From NCBI RefSeq assembly GCF_006517435.1, contig NZ_VHQG01000001.1, positions 782,207 to 846,206 on the forward strand: a DNA stretch of 64,000 nt, given 5' to 3'. Positions within the stretch are counted from its first letter, which is position 1. Each line of letters begins with the position of its first letter. Source of the stretch: Schumannella soli. Its GTDB lineage: Bacteria > Actinomycetota > Actinomycetes > Actinomycetales > Microbacteriaceae. This document shows, piece after piece, positions 16,802 through 25,064 of the stretch. The notes beneath the pieces were generated by a model that saw only the letters and a program-made list of their open reading frames with translations, was not told where the DNA came from and made no database searches. The translations under genes were made by a program, and so were the position numbers.

Positions 16802-17679
16802 GCCGTCACCACCTCCGTCGTCGAAGTGATTCTGCCGCGTCGCGTGCGGTGCCGCTGCCAGGAGATCACCCGGGCGACGAGGTAGATGAGGAACGAGATC
16901 GTCGTCACGTAGGGGCTGATCGGCACCGAGGCGCCGAGCGCGAGCAGGATGCCGCCCACGAGCGACACGGTCGCGAAGACGACGCTGAGCACCGGGACCC
17001 ACACCGGGGATGCCGTGAGCCGCAACGCCGCGGCGGCCGGCGTCACCAGGATCGACAGCACGAGCAGCGCGCCCACGATCTGCACGCTGACCGCGATCGT
17101 GAGGCCGAGCAGCATCATGAAGACGAGCGACAGCCAGCGGGCCGGAACGCCGCGGGCGATCGCGACATCCGCATCCAGGCTGGCGAAGACGAGCGGACGC
17201 CACACGACCGCGAGCCCGACCACGACGATCGCGCAGATGATCAGCAGCGAGTTCAGGCGCGGGTCGTCGACCGCGACGATCTGCCCGGTGAGCAGGCCGA
17301 ACTTGTTCGCCGACCTGCCCGGGAACAGGGCCAGGCAGAGGATGCCGATGCCGAGCCCGAAGGGCATGAGCACCGCGATGATCGAGTTGCGGTCACGAGC
17401 CCGCGAGCCGAGCAGCCCGATCAGCGCCGCCGCCACGAGCGAGCCGACGATCGCCCCCTGCACGACGCCGAGGCCGAGCAGCAGCCCGGCGGAAGCGCCC
17501 GCGAAGCTCAGCTCGCTGATGCCGTGCACCGCGAAGGCCATGTCGCGCTGCATCACGAAGACGCCGATCAGGCCGCCCGCGATGCCGAGCACGGCGCCGG
17601 CGAAGATCGAGTTGCGCAGCAGCGCGATGAGCTCGCCGTAGTCGCTGAAGTCGAAGATCGCGCTCCACAGGTCGTTCAC
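16798..17679 (-). CDS. znuB: Zinc ABC transporter permease ZnuB
   Basis: 293 residues, about eight TM helices, ABC-3 family: MNDLWSAIFDFSDYGELIAL, then RNSIFAGAVLGIAGGLIGVFVMQRD split over the first helices, GISELSFAGASAGLLLG, and SVQIVGALLVLSILVTPAAAALRL, the hallmark motif of metal permeases. It forms the membrane channel for zinc delivered by ZnuA and driven by ZnuC. Its ATG overlaps the end of znuC (17676-17679), and its stop overlaps the zur start, so the cluster is tightly coupled. Confidence 0.93.
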   Translation of the reverse strand: MNDLWSAIFDFSDYGELIALLRNSIFAGAVLGIAGGLIGVFVMQRDMAFAVHGISELSFAGASAGLLLGLGVVQGAIVGSLVAAALIGLLGSRARDRNSIIAVLMPFGLGIGILCLALFPGRSANKFGLLTGQIVAVDDPRLNSLLIICAIVVVGLAVVWRPLVFASLDADVAIARGVPARWLSLVFMMLLGLTIAVSVQIVGALLVLSILVTPAAAALRLTASPVWVPVLSVVFATVSLVGGILLALGASVPISPYVTTISFLIYLVARVISWQRHRTRRGRITSTTEVVTA

Positions 17680-18539
17680 GCGGCGCCTCCCGTCGGGTGG
17701 GTGCCGAGGCCGCCGGTGCCCGCCGTGTGCGGGTGGCCGGCGTGATCCGCGTGGTCGTGGTCGTCGTGGTGGTGCGAGGAGTCGGGCACGCCGACCACGA
17801 CGATGCGTCCGCGCGAGCGGATCACGTCGATCGGCGACTGGTACAGCTCGCTCAGCACCTCGCTGCGCAGCACCTCGTCGGGGGTGCCGATGCGGAAGGC
17901 GCCGTTCGCGAGGTACAGCACCCGGTCGACCATGCCGAGGATCGGGTTCACGTCGTGCGTCACGAACAGCACGCCGAGGTCGCGCTCACGGCGCTGGCGG
18001 TCGATCAGCTCGCTCACCTCGCGCTGGTGTCGCAGGTCGAGCGAGATCAGCGGCTCGTCGCAGAGCAGCAGGCGCGGGTCGCCGGCGAGCGACTGGCCGA
18101 CGCGCAGCCGCTGCTGCTCGCCGCCGGAGAGGGTGCCGATCGGGCGGCTCGCGAAGCCGGACGCTCCGACCGACTCGAGCAGCGCATCCACCTTCCGCCG
18201 ACGCGCTCGACTCGGCCAGCCCGGCCCGAGCCGGTGGCCGTCGACGCCGAGGCCGACGAGGTCACGGCCGCGCAGGGGGGTTCCGGGTTCGGCCATCTTC
18301 TGCTGCGGGATGTAGCCGATGCGGCGGTCGCCGCCGTGAATGCGCTCTCCCAGCAGCTCGGCCGATCCGCTGCTCAGCTGCTGCTGACCCAGGATCACCT
18401 TGAGCAGGCTCGTCTTGCCCGACCCGTTCGCGCCGAGCACGGCGACGAACTCGCCCGCGTCGACGGCGAGGTCGAGACCGCTCCAGAGGTGCCGGCTGCC
18501 GTAGGCGAGACCCGCCCCGCTCAGCCGCAGCACCGTCAT
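17676..18539 (-). CDS. znuC: Zinc ABC transporter ATP-binding protein ZnuC with His-rich tail
   Basis: About 287 residues. Walker A GANGSGKTSLLK, Q-loop IGYIPQQK, signature LSGGEQQRLRVGQSLAG, Walker B LLLCDEPLISLD and H-loop VLFVTHDV. The C-terminus (about 255-287) contains SSHHHDDHDHADHAGHPH, a histidine/aspartate tail that could bind zinc and tune transport. I start at the ATG at 18539 (MTVLRLSGAG), with GGGAG about ten bases upstream; a GTG at 18566 is the alternative. A 159-base gap to znuA is GC-rich and shows no gene. Confidence 0.93.
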   Translation of the reverse strand: MTVLRLSGAGLAYGSRHLWSGLDLAVDAGEFVAVLGANGSGKTSLLKVILGQQQLSSGSAELLGERIHGGDRRIGYIPQQKMAEPGTPLRGRDLVGLGVDGHRLGPGWPSRARRRKVDALLESVGASGFASRPIGTLSGGEQQRLRVGQSLAGDPRLLLCDEPLISLDLRHQREVSELIDRQRRERDLGVLFVTHDVNPILGMVDRVLYLANGAFRIGTPDEVLRSEVLSELYQSPIDVIRSRGRIVVVGVPDSSHHHDDHDHADHAGHPHTAGTGGLGTHPTGGAA

Positions 18540-18698
18540 CCCCTCATGCTCCCACGCACGACGCACCCCCGCGTCCGCCGCCGGAGCGGGGGATGCGGGG
18601 GTCGTCGTGGTCGCGCCGTCGGCAGGGATGCTGTCGGTCGCGGTGGTGTCGGTGGTGGTCGTCGGAACTCCTGGTGGTGAGAGTCGGCGCTGTTCGAC

Positions 18699-19628
18699 TC
18701 AGGCGCCGAGCGCCGAGCTGATCTCGCTGATGATCTTCTTCTGCCAGCCGAGGTAGTCGTCGCCCTTCGGCAGGGTCTCGGTCACGCCGACCACGGGGAT
18801 GCCGTTGTCCTTCGCGGCCTTCAGCACCTGCTCGGTCTGGGTTCCGTCGGTCTGCTCGTTGTAGACGAGCACGGCGACCTTCTTGTCGCTGAACAGTGCG
18901 AGGGTGTCCTGCAGCACGCGCACCGGCGCATCCGTGCCCTCTTCGATCGACTCGCTGAACTCGTCGGGGGTCGCGTTGCTGAAGCCGGCGGCCTCGAGCA
19001 GGTAGAGCGGCACGGGCTCGGTGATCGCGACCGACTTGCCGTCGGCCTTCGCCTTCAGCGCGGCGACGTCGGAGTCGAGGCCCTTCAGCCCCTCCTGGAA
19101 GGTCGCGAGGTTCTTCTTCACCTGCTCGGCCGCATCCGGGTCGGCCTTCTCGACGGCGGCGGCGAACTTCTCGGCCACCTTGCCGACGGTCGGGTAGTCG
19201 TACCAGACGTGCTCGTTGAACTCGCCGTCGCTGGGCTCCTGGTCGTAGCCGGAGATGTCGGCCGCAGTGAGCACGGTCGCGTCGGTGTTCTTCGCTGACT
19301 TCAGCATGGTGTCGACGAAGTCGTCGTAGCCGCCGCCGTTCTCGATGACGATGTCGGCCTTCGAGAGCTCGAGCTGGGTGCGGGCGTCCGCCTCGTACTC
19401 GTGCGGGTCCTTGTCGGGGTCGTCGATGATGCTCGTGACTGTGACAGCGTCGCCGCCGATGGCCTCGGCGATCGAGCCGTAGACGTTGGTCGAGGCGATC
19501 ACGGTGACGGTGCCGCTGCCGGCGCTGCCGTCGGATCCGGCGTTCGCCGAGGAGTCGGAGGCGCAGCCGGCCAGCCCGAGGGCGGCGACGGCGAACAGGG
19601 CAGGGGCGATGAGCGCGCGGGTCTTCAC
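18699..19628 (-). CDS. znuA: Zinc ABC transporter substrate-binding lipoprotein ZnuA
   Basis: 309 residues from a GTG. Lipoprotein signal with lipobox GLAGC (Cys about 22). Cluster A-I binding protein: DPHEYEADART (first His ligand), NEHVWYDYPTVGKVAE (second His), VLVYNEQTDG near the end. At the usual third His position the sequence reads AITEPVPLYLLEAAGF, with Glu instead of His; this occurs in some actinobacterial relatives but changes the ligand set. There is no His-rich loop. First gene of znuACB-zur, with an inverted-repeat operator just upstream. Captures zinc outside the membrane. Confidence 0.92.
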   Translation of the reverse strand: MKTRALIAPALFAVAALGLAGCASDSSANAGSDGSAGSGTVTVIASTNVYGSIAEAIGGDAVTVTSIIDDPDKDPHEYEADARTQLELSKADIVIENGGGYDDFVDTMLKSAKNTDATVLTAADISGYDQEPSDGEFNEHVWYDYPTVGKVAEKFAAAVEKADPDAAEQVKKNLATFQEGLKGLDSDVAALKAKADGKSVAITEPVPLYLLEAAGFSNATPDEFSESIEEGTDAPVRVLQDTLALFSDKKVAVLVYNEQTDGTQTEQVLKAAKDNGIPVVGVTETLPKGDDYLGWQKKIISEISSALGA

Positions 19629-19646
19629 ATCCCGAACGCTACGCCT

Positions 19647-19679
19647 TATTGATAACCAAAGTCAAAACGCTTATCAATA
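19647..19679 (-). promoter_or_regulatory. Probable Zur operator upstream of znuA
   Basis: TATTGATAA (19647-19655) and TTATCAATA (19671-19679) are perfect nine-base inverted repeats. Read on the minus strand the right half, TTGATAAGCGTTTTGA, has the TTGAnAA-CG-TTnTCA-like form of actinobacterial Zur boxes. The site is AT-rich in a GC-rich setting and begins 19 bases before the znuA start. Confidence 0.7.
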
Positions 19680-19714
19680 GTGGGCGGATGTGCGGCGCGC
19701 CCCCGACCGGCTGA

Positions 19715-21175
19715 TCAGTCGAGCAGCAGTGCCGGCTCCTCGAGCACCGCAGCGATGTCGGCGGTGAAGCGGCTCGCGACATCCCCGTCGACGACGCGGT
19801 GGTCGAAGCTCGCGCCGACCGTCGTGACGAACGCCGGACGCACCTCGCCATCCACGACCCAGGGCTTCTGCTTGATCGCGCCGAGGGCGACGATGCCGAC
19901 CTCGCCCGGGTTGAGGATCGGGGTGCCGGTGTCCATGCCGAACGAGCCGAGGTTCGTGATCGTGATCGTGCCGCCCGACATCTCGGCCGGCTGCGTCTTG
20001 CCGTCGCGCGCGGTCAGCGTCATCTGCTCGAGCGCCTGCGCGAGCTCGAGCAGGCTGAGCTTCTCGGCGTCCTTGATGTTCGGCACGATCAGCCCGCGCG
20101 GTGTGGCCGCGGCGATGCCGAGGTTCACGTAGTGCCGCACGATGATCTCCTTGTCGGTCCAACTGGAGTTCACCGTGGGGTTGCGGCGCACCGCCCAGAT
20201 CACGGCCTTCGCCATGACCAGCAGCGGGCTCACGCGCACGCCCGCGAAGGTCGGCGAGGCCTTGAGGCGCTTGACGAACTCCATCGTGCGCGTCGCGTTG
20301 ACGTCGCTGAAGACGCTCACGTGCGGGGCCGTGAACGCGCTCTCGACCATCGCCTTCGCGATCGCCTTGCGCACGCCCTTGACCGGGATGCGCTCCTCGC
20401 GGTCGGTCGGCCACTCGGGCGTCTCGATGTTGCGGAACACGCTCGCCTGCTGAGCGTGGCGGATCACGTCGTCGCGGGTGATCTCGCCCGCGAGACCTGT
20501 TCCGGGCACGGTCTCGAGCTGCACGCCGAGGTCCTTGGCGAGCTTGCGGATCGGGGGCTTCGCGATGACGGGCGACGCGGATGCGGCGGGCACGGAGGCG
20601 GGGGCGGCCGGGCGCGCGGCGGAGGGCTCGGTCGCCGTGGGCGCCGAGCCGTCGGGCGTCGGCAGCGGAGCCGGGCGACGACGACGCGAGGTCGCGTGAC
20701 CGCCGGCCGAGCCGTAGCCGACCAGCACGGCACCCGGCTTGTCCTCGGCCTCGGCGGCCTCGGCCGGGGTGGCCGGAGCGGGAGCCGGGGTGGCGGATGC
20801 GGCAGCAGCCACACCGCCGGCGGCACCGGCAGCGCCGGCCGCTGCGGTCGCGCGCGGCGTGTGCTCGTTCGTGTCCGTCGGGCCGACCCAGGCCGACTCG
20901 TCGGTCACGGGCGCCTGCAGGTCGATCGACCCGGCCGCCGAGCTGACCCGGATGATGGGCGTGCCGACCTCGACGGTCGCCCCCTCATCCACCAGCAGCT
21001 CCTGCACCGTGCCGGCGAAGGGCGACGGCAGCTCGACGAGCGACTTGGCGGTCTCGATCTCGACCAGCACCTGGTTGACCGTGATCGTGTCGCCGGGCGC
21101 GACGCGCCAGGTGACGATCTCGGCCTCGGTCAGGCCCTCGCCCACATCGGGGAGGGGGAACTCGGATGCCACCAC
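19715..21175 (-). CDS. 2-oxo acid dehydrogenase E2 component (dihydrolipoamide acyltransferase)
   Basis: 486 residues. One lipoyl domain (1-80) with the lipoylated Lys44 in ETAKSL; a long Ala/Pro linker (about 90-225) with an Arg-rich patch; a peripheral subunit-binding domain (about 228-262, [19 protein letters not shown]); and the catalytic acyltransferase domain with [15 protein letters not shown] (His/Asp active site, about 447-461). It forms the complex core and transfers the acyl group from E1 to CoA. Third gene after E1alpha and E1beta; a separate E1-beta chain in Actinobacteria usually points to the branched-chain 2-oxo acid complex rather than AceE-type pyruvate dehydrogenase. No E3 gene is in the window. 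Confidence 0.93.
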   Translation of the reverse strand: MVASEFPLPDVGEGLTEAEIVTWRVAPGDTITVNQVLVEIETAKSLVELPSPFAGTVQELLVDEGATVEVGTPIIRVSSAAGSIDLQAPVTDESAWVGPTDTNEHTPRATAAAGAAGAAGGVAAAASATPAPAPATPAEAAEAEDKPGAVLVGYGSAGGHATSRRRRPAPLPTPDGSAPTATEPSAARPAAPASVPAASASPVIAKPPIRKLAKDLGVQLETVPGTGLAGEITRDDVIRHAQQASVFRNIETPEWPTDREERIPVKGVRKAIAKAMVESAFTAPHVSVFSDVNATRTMEFVKRLKASPTFAGVRVSPLLVMAKAVIWAVRRNPTVNSSWTDKEIIVRHYVNLGIAAATPRGLIVPNIKDAEKLSLLELAQALEQMTLTARDGKTQPAEMSGGTITITNLGSFGMDTGTPILNPGEVGIVALGAIKQKPWVVDGEVRPAFVTTVGASFDHRVVDGDVASRFTADIAAVLEEPALLLD

Positions 21176-21241
21176 GGGGTGCTCCTTCGGGGTCGTCGCG
21201 GCCAGTGCGGGCGCGTCGGGTCAGTCAGGTCGGTGGATGCG

Positions 21242-22306
21242 TCAGTAGGCGAGCGCGCGGTCGACGGCCTCGAGCACGCGGTCGGCGTCGGGCAGGTACT
21301 GCTTCTCGAGCTTCGCCGGCGGGAACGGGGTGTCGAATCCGCTGACGCGCAGCACGGGCGCCTCGAGCGAGTAGAAGGCGCGCTCGGCGATCGTCGCGGC
21401 GATCTCACTGCCGACGCTGACGTTCTGCGGCGCCTCCTGCGCGACGACGACGCGGCCGGTCTTCTGCACGCTCTCGATGATCGGCGCGTAGTCGATCGGC
21501 GAGATCGAGCGCAGGTCGATGACCTCGACGCTCGTGCCCTCGCCGGCGGCGATCTCGGCGGCCTGCAGCAGGGTCGCGACCATGGCTCCGTGGCCGATGA
21601 GCGTGACCTCGGTGCCGGTGCGCACGACGCGGCTGCGGTGCATGTGCACGGCGGTTCCGGCATCCAGCTGCACCTCGCCGCGCTGCCAGTAGCGGCTCTT
21701 CGGCTCGAAGAACATGACCGGGTCGTTCGAGCGGATCGCCTCCTGGATCATCCAGTAGGCGTCGTGCGGCGTCGCCGGGCTGACGACGCGCAGACCCGCG
21801 GTGTGCGCGAAGTAGGCCTCGGGACTCTCCTGGTGGTGCTCGACGGCGCCGATGTGGCCGCCGTAGGGCACGCGGATGACGACCGGGTACGACTGGTTGC
21901 CCTCGTGCCGGTAGGTCTGCTTGGCCAGCTGGGTCGTGATCTGGTCGAAGCCGGGGAAGATGAAGCCGTCGAACTGGATCTCGATCACCGGGCGGAAGCC
22001 GCGCATCGCCAGGCCGATGGCCGAGCCGATGATGCCCGACTCGGCGAGCGGGGTGTCGAGCACCCGGTTGCCGCCGAACTCGGCGTGCAGGTGCTCGGTG
22101 ACGCGGAAGACGCCGCCGAGCGGGCCGATGTCCTCGCCCATCAGCAGCACCTTGGGGTCGTCGAGCATCGCCTGACGGAGGCCCAGGTTGATCGCCTTCG
22201 AGAGCGTGAGGTTCTTCACCTCGGGCTCGGCAGCTGGGGCGGATGCAGGAGTCGCGGCTGCGCTGGCGGCCGCGGCGTCGGCTGCGGTGGTGTCGATGTC
22301 GGTCAT
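21242..22306 (-). CDS. 2-oxo acid dehydrogenase E1 component, beta subunit
   Basis: 354 residues. After an Ala-rich start, the transketolase-like fold: KVLLMGEDIGPLGGVFRVT, RVLDTPLAESGIIGSAIGLA, IEIQFDGFIFPGFDQITTQ, and later the C-terminal domain SVEVIDLRSISPIDYAPI. It pairs with the alpha subunit to form the thiamine-diphosphate E1. The ATG at 22306 overlaps the E1alpha stop by ATGA, so the two are coupled. GEDIG and the QFDGF region indicate either branched-chain or acetoin/pyruvate-type alpha2beta2 enzymes; branched-chain is favoured by clade context. Confidence 0.93.
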   Translation of the reverse strand: MTDIDTTAADAAAASAAATPASAPAAEPEVKNLTLSKAINLGLRQAMLDDPKVLLMGEDIGPLGGVFRVTEHLHAEFGGNRVLDTPLAESGIIGSAIGLAMRGFRPVIEIQFDGFIFPGFDQITTQLAKQTYRHEGNQSYPVVIRVPYGGHIGAVEHHQESPEAYFAHTAGLRVVSPATPHDAYWMIQEAIRSNDPVMFFEPKSRYWQRGEVQLDAGTAVHMHRSRVVRTGTEVTLIGHGAMVATLLQAAEIAAGEGTSVEVIDLRSISPIDYAPIIESVQKTGRVVVAQEAPQNVSVGSEIAATIAERAFYSLEAPVLRVSGFDTPFPPAKLEKQYLPDADRVLEAVDRALAY

Positions 22307-23421
22307 CCCTCGGTCCCTTCGAAGGAGCGCTCGTAGGCGTCCAGCCAGGCGCGCTGCTGCTCGATCACGGGGTGCGGATCGCTGTAGACGTTGTCGAAGA
22401 TCTTGCCGGTCGGCGGGTCGACGAGCTCGAGCGTGCGCGTGCGCACATCCGCCGCCAGGTCTTCGGCCTCGCGGGCGATGTCGGCGAAGACGTCGTCGCC
22501 GGCGCCGCGGGCGCGCAGGTAGGTCTCGAAGCGGCTGATCGGGTCGCGGGCGCCCCAGTAGGCGAGCTCGTCGTTCTGGCGGTATTTGGTGGGATCGTCG
22601 CTCGTGGTGTGGGCGCCCATGCGGTAGGTCAGCGCCTCGATGAATCGCGGGCCCTGGCCGGTGCGGGCCGAGTCGAGCGCGGTCGCCGTGACCGCGTAGC
22701 TGGCGAGCACGTCGTTGCCGTCGATCTGCCAGCTCGGGATGCCGAAGCCCTGCGAGCGCAGGTAGAGCGGCGTGCGCGACTGGCGCTCGACCGGAACCGA
22801 GATCGCCCAGTGGTTGTTCTGCAGGAACAGCACCTGGGGCGTCTGGTAGCTGGAGGCGAAGACGAACGACTCGCTGACATCGCCCTGGCTGGTGGCGCCG
22901 TCGCCGAAGAAGACCAGCACGGCTTCGTCCTTCTCGACGTCGCCGGTGCCGCTCGATCCGTCGAGCGCGACGCCCATGGCGTAGCCGGTGGCGTGCAGCG
23001 ACTGCGAGCCGATGACGAGCGTGTAGAGGTGCAGGTTGCCGTGCGCCTTCGGGTCCCAGCCGCCGTGGCTGAGTCCGCGCAGCATCTCGATGATGCGCAT
23101 CGGGTCGACCCCGCGGATGCGGGCGACGGCGTGCTCGCGGTAGGCGGGGAAGATGTGGTCCTGCGGGCGGGCGGCGTAGCCGGCGCCGACCTGCGCGCCC
23201 TCCTGCCCGAGGCTCGGGATCCACAGAGCGAGCTGGCCCTGGCGCTGCAGGTTGCCGGCTTCGATGTCGAAGCGCCGCACGACCACCATCTGGCGGTGGA
23301 ACTCGATCAGGCGGGCGTCGTCGAGCGCCTCGATGCGCGGCAGGAACTCCTCGTTGGCGGCGTTCCGCACGAGCGTCCCGTCTGGCGCGAGCAGCTGGAT
23401 GGGCGCAGCGTCGGCAAGCAT
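22303..23421 (-). CDS. 2-oxo acid dehydrogenase E1 component, alpha subunit
   Basis: 372 residues with PSLGQEGAQVGAGYAARP, DHIFPAYREHAVARIRGVD and the thiamine-diphosphate motif GDGATSQGDVSESFVFASSY ... FLQNN (about 175-210). Oxidatively decarboxylates a 2-oxo acid in complex with the beta subunit. YRMGAHTTSDDPTKYR is the conserved phosphorylation-loop region of the family, here in a bacterial, unregulated context. First gene of the E1alpha-E1beta-E2 operon, 23 bases after the aminotransferase gene on the same strand, so all four may be one transcript. Confidence 0.93.
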   Translation of the reverse strand: MLADAAPIQLLAPDGTLVRNAANEEFLPRIEALDDARLIEFHRQMVVVRRFDIEAGNLQRQGQLALWIPSLGQEGAQVGAGYAARPQDHIFPAYREHAVARIRGVDPMRIIEMLRGLSHGGWDPKAHGNLHLYTLVIGSQSLHATGYAMGVALDGSSGTGDVEKDEAVLVFFGDGATSQGDVSESFVFASSYQTPQVLFLQNNHWAISVPVERQSRTPLYLRSQGFGIPSWQIDGNDVLASYAVTATALDSARTGQGPRFIEALTYRMGAHTTSDDPTKYRQNDELAYWGARDPISRFETYLRARGAGDDVFADIAREAEDLAADVRTRTLELVDPPTGKIFDNVYSDPHPVIEQQRAWLDAYERSFEGTEG

Positions 23422-23444
23422 GAACCTCAGCCTAGCCCCGGGTT

Positions 23445-24512
23445 TCAGAGCCCCAGTGGGAGGGTTCTCACAACCTCTTCCGCAGATCGCAGGAGAGGTT
23501 CGACAGATTCTTCTTCACCCACGGAGACGCGGATGCCGTCGCCGGGGAACAGCCGCGCGATGATGCCGTGGCGTTCCAGGATCTCGCCGGCGGCGACGGT
23601 GTGCTCGCCGGTCGCGAGCCAGACGAAGTTGCCCTGCGGTTCGGGCAGCGGCCAGCCCTGGGCGCGGAGCGCGTCGCGGATGCGGTCGCGGCGGGCGATG
23701 ATCTCGTCGACGCGGCCGCGCAGCTCGGCGTCGTGGTCGAGGGCGGCGATCGCGGCGCGCTGGGCCGGCTCGGTGACGCTGAGCGGGATGGCGGTCGAGC
23801 GGGCGGCGTCGAGCACGTCGACGGGGCCGAGGGCGTAGCCGACGCGGAGCCCGGCGAGCCCGTAGGCCTTGCTGAAGGTGCGCAGCACGACGAGGTTCGG
23901 GTAGCGGTCGAGCAGCGGGATGCCGTTCACCGCGGCCGGGTCGGTGACGAACTCGCGGTAGGCCTCGTCGAGGAGGACGAGCAGGGTGTCGGGCACCGCA
24001 TCCATGAAGGCGGCGAATTCCTCCGCGGTGACGATGGGGCCGGTCGGGTTGTTCGGGGTGCAGACGATCGCGACGCGGGTGCGGTCGGTGATCGCCGCGG
24101 CGAGCGCCGGGAGGTCGTGGCCGCCGTCGGCGCGGTTGGGCACGGTGACGCTGGTGGCGCCGGCGACCGTGACGAGGCCGGGGTAGGCCTCGAAGGAGCG
24201 CCAGGAGTAGGCGACCTCGTCGCCGGGGGCGGCGGCGGCGAGGATGAGCTGCTGCAGCAGGGCGACCGAGCCGGAGCCGACGTGGATGCGGTCGGGGGCG
24301 ATCGCGTAGTCGGCGCCGAGGCGATCCCGCAGCACGGTCGCGGCGGCGTCGGGGTAGCGGCCGGGGTTCGTGGCGGCGATGGCCTCGACGATCGCGGGGT
24401 GCGCGGGGAAGGGGTTCTCGTTCGACGACAGCTTGAAGGCGTCGGCGGCGGCGGGCCGCCCCTGGCGGTAGGGCTGCAGTGCGGCGATCTCGGGGCGGAG
24501 CTTCACGGCCAT
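23445..24512 (-). CDS. hisC: Histidinol-phosphate / aromatic aminotransferase (HisC-like)
   Basis: 355 residues from the ATG giving [18 protein letters not shown]. Fold-type I PLP aminotransferase: [45 protein letters not shown], and the PLP lysine in [19 protein letters not shown] (about residue 213). HisC makes histidinol phosphate, but the same subgroup includes the aromatic aminotransferase Pat; isolation from other his genes leaves this open. It is divergent from the holin-like gene with 68 bases between starts. Confidence 0.85.
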   Translation of the reverse strand: MAVKLRPEIAALQPYRQGRPAAADAFKLSSNENPFPAHPAIVEAIAATNPGRYPDAAATVLRDRLGADYAIAPDRIHVGSGSVALLQQLILAAAAPGDEVAYSWRSFEAYPGLVTVAGATSVTVPNRADGGHDLPALAAAITDRTRVAIVCTPNNPTGPIVTAEEFAAFMDAVPDTLLVLLDEAYREFVTDPAAVNGIPLLDRYPNLVVLRTFSKAYGLAGLRVGYALGPVDVLDAARSTAIPLSVTEPAQRAAIAALDHDAELRGRVDEIIARRDRIRDALRAQGWPLPEPQGNFVWLATGEHTVAAGEILERHGIIARLFPGDGIRVSVGEEESVEPLLRSAEEVVRTLPLGL

Positions 24513-24580
24513 GCGGTTCAGCCTAGGGTCGCGCACTCACTGCGCGCGTTCCGGGTACTCCGACGCCGCCGCCTGCGAGA

Positions 24581-25000
24581 ATGCCTGCCATGAGGCGCTT
24601 CCTGGTCCGGCTGCTCATCAACGCCCTCGCGCTCTGGTTGACGGTGGCGATCCTGCATCCGCACATCCAGGTGACTTCCTGGGATCCGGGCCAGCAGCCC
24701 GCCGACCTGCTCACGTATCTGCTCGTCGCTCTGGTCTTCGGCATCGTGAACGGCGTCATCGGCAACCTGGTGCGCATCATCGCCTTCCCGCTCTACGTGC
24801 TGACGCTGGGGCTCCTCTCGCTCGTGGTCAACGCGCTGCTGCTGATCCTGGTGGCGTGGGTGACGAGCCTGCTCGGCTTCGGCCTCTCGGTGGAGAGCTT
24901 CTGGTGGGGCGTGCTCGGCGCGGTGGTGCTGGGCCTGCTGAGCTGGCTGATCGGCATCATCCTGCGTCCGCTGCTCGGACGTCCGCGCGAGTCGCGCTGA
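24581..25000 (+). CDS. Phage holin family 4 (YvlD-like) membrane protein
   Basis: 139 residues (136 from the second ATG at 24590). Four TM helices, with MRRFLVRLLINALALWLTVA at the start and the characteristic LVALVFGIVNGVIGN and IAFPLYVLTLGLLSLVVNA blocks of the family PF04020. Despite the family name, chromosomal members are not lysis proteins; they are small envelope proteins linked to cell-envelope stress in other bacteria. Alone on this strand. Confidence 0.88.
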   Translation: MPAMRRFLVRLLINALALWLTVAILHPHIQVTSWDPGQQPADLLTYLLVALVFGIVNGVIGNLVRIIAFPLYVLTLGLLSLVVNALLLILVAWVTSLLGFGLSVESFWWGVLGAVVLGLLSWLIGIILRPLLGRPRESR

Positions 25001-25064
25001 GGCGAGTCGCGCTGCACGGGGGCACCACGCACGGGCCGCGCTCCTGGCAGCCCTGCGGGCGCGC

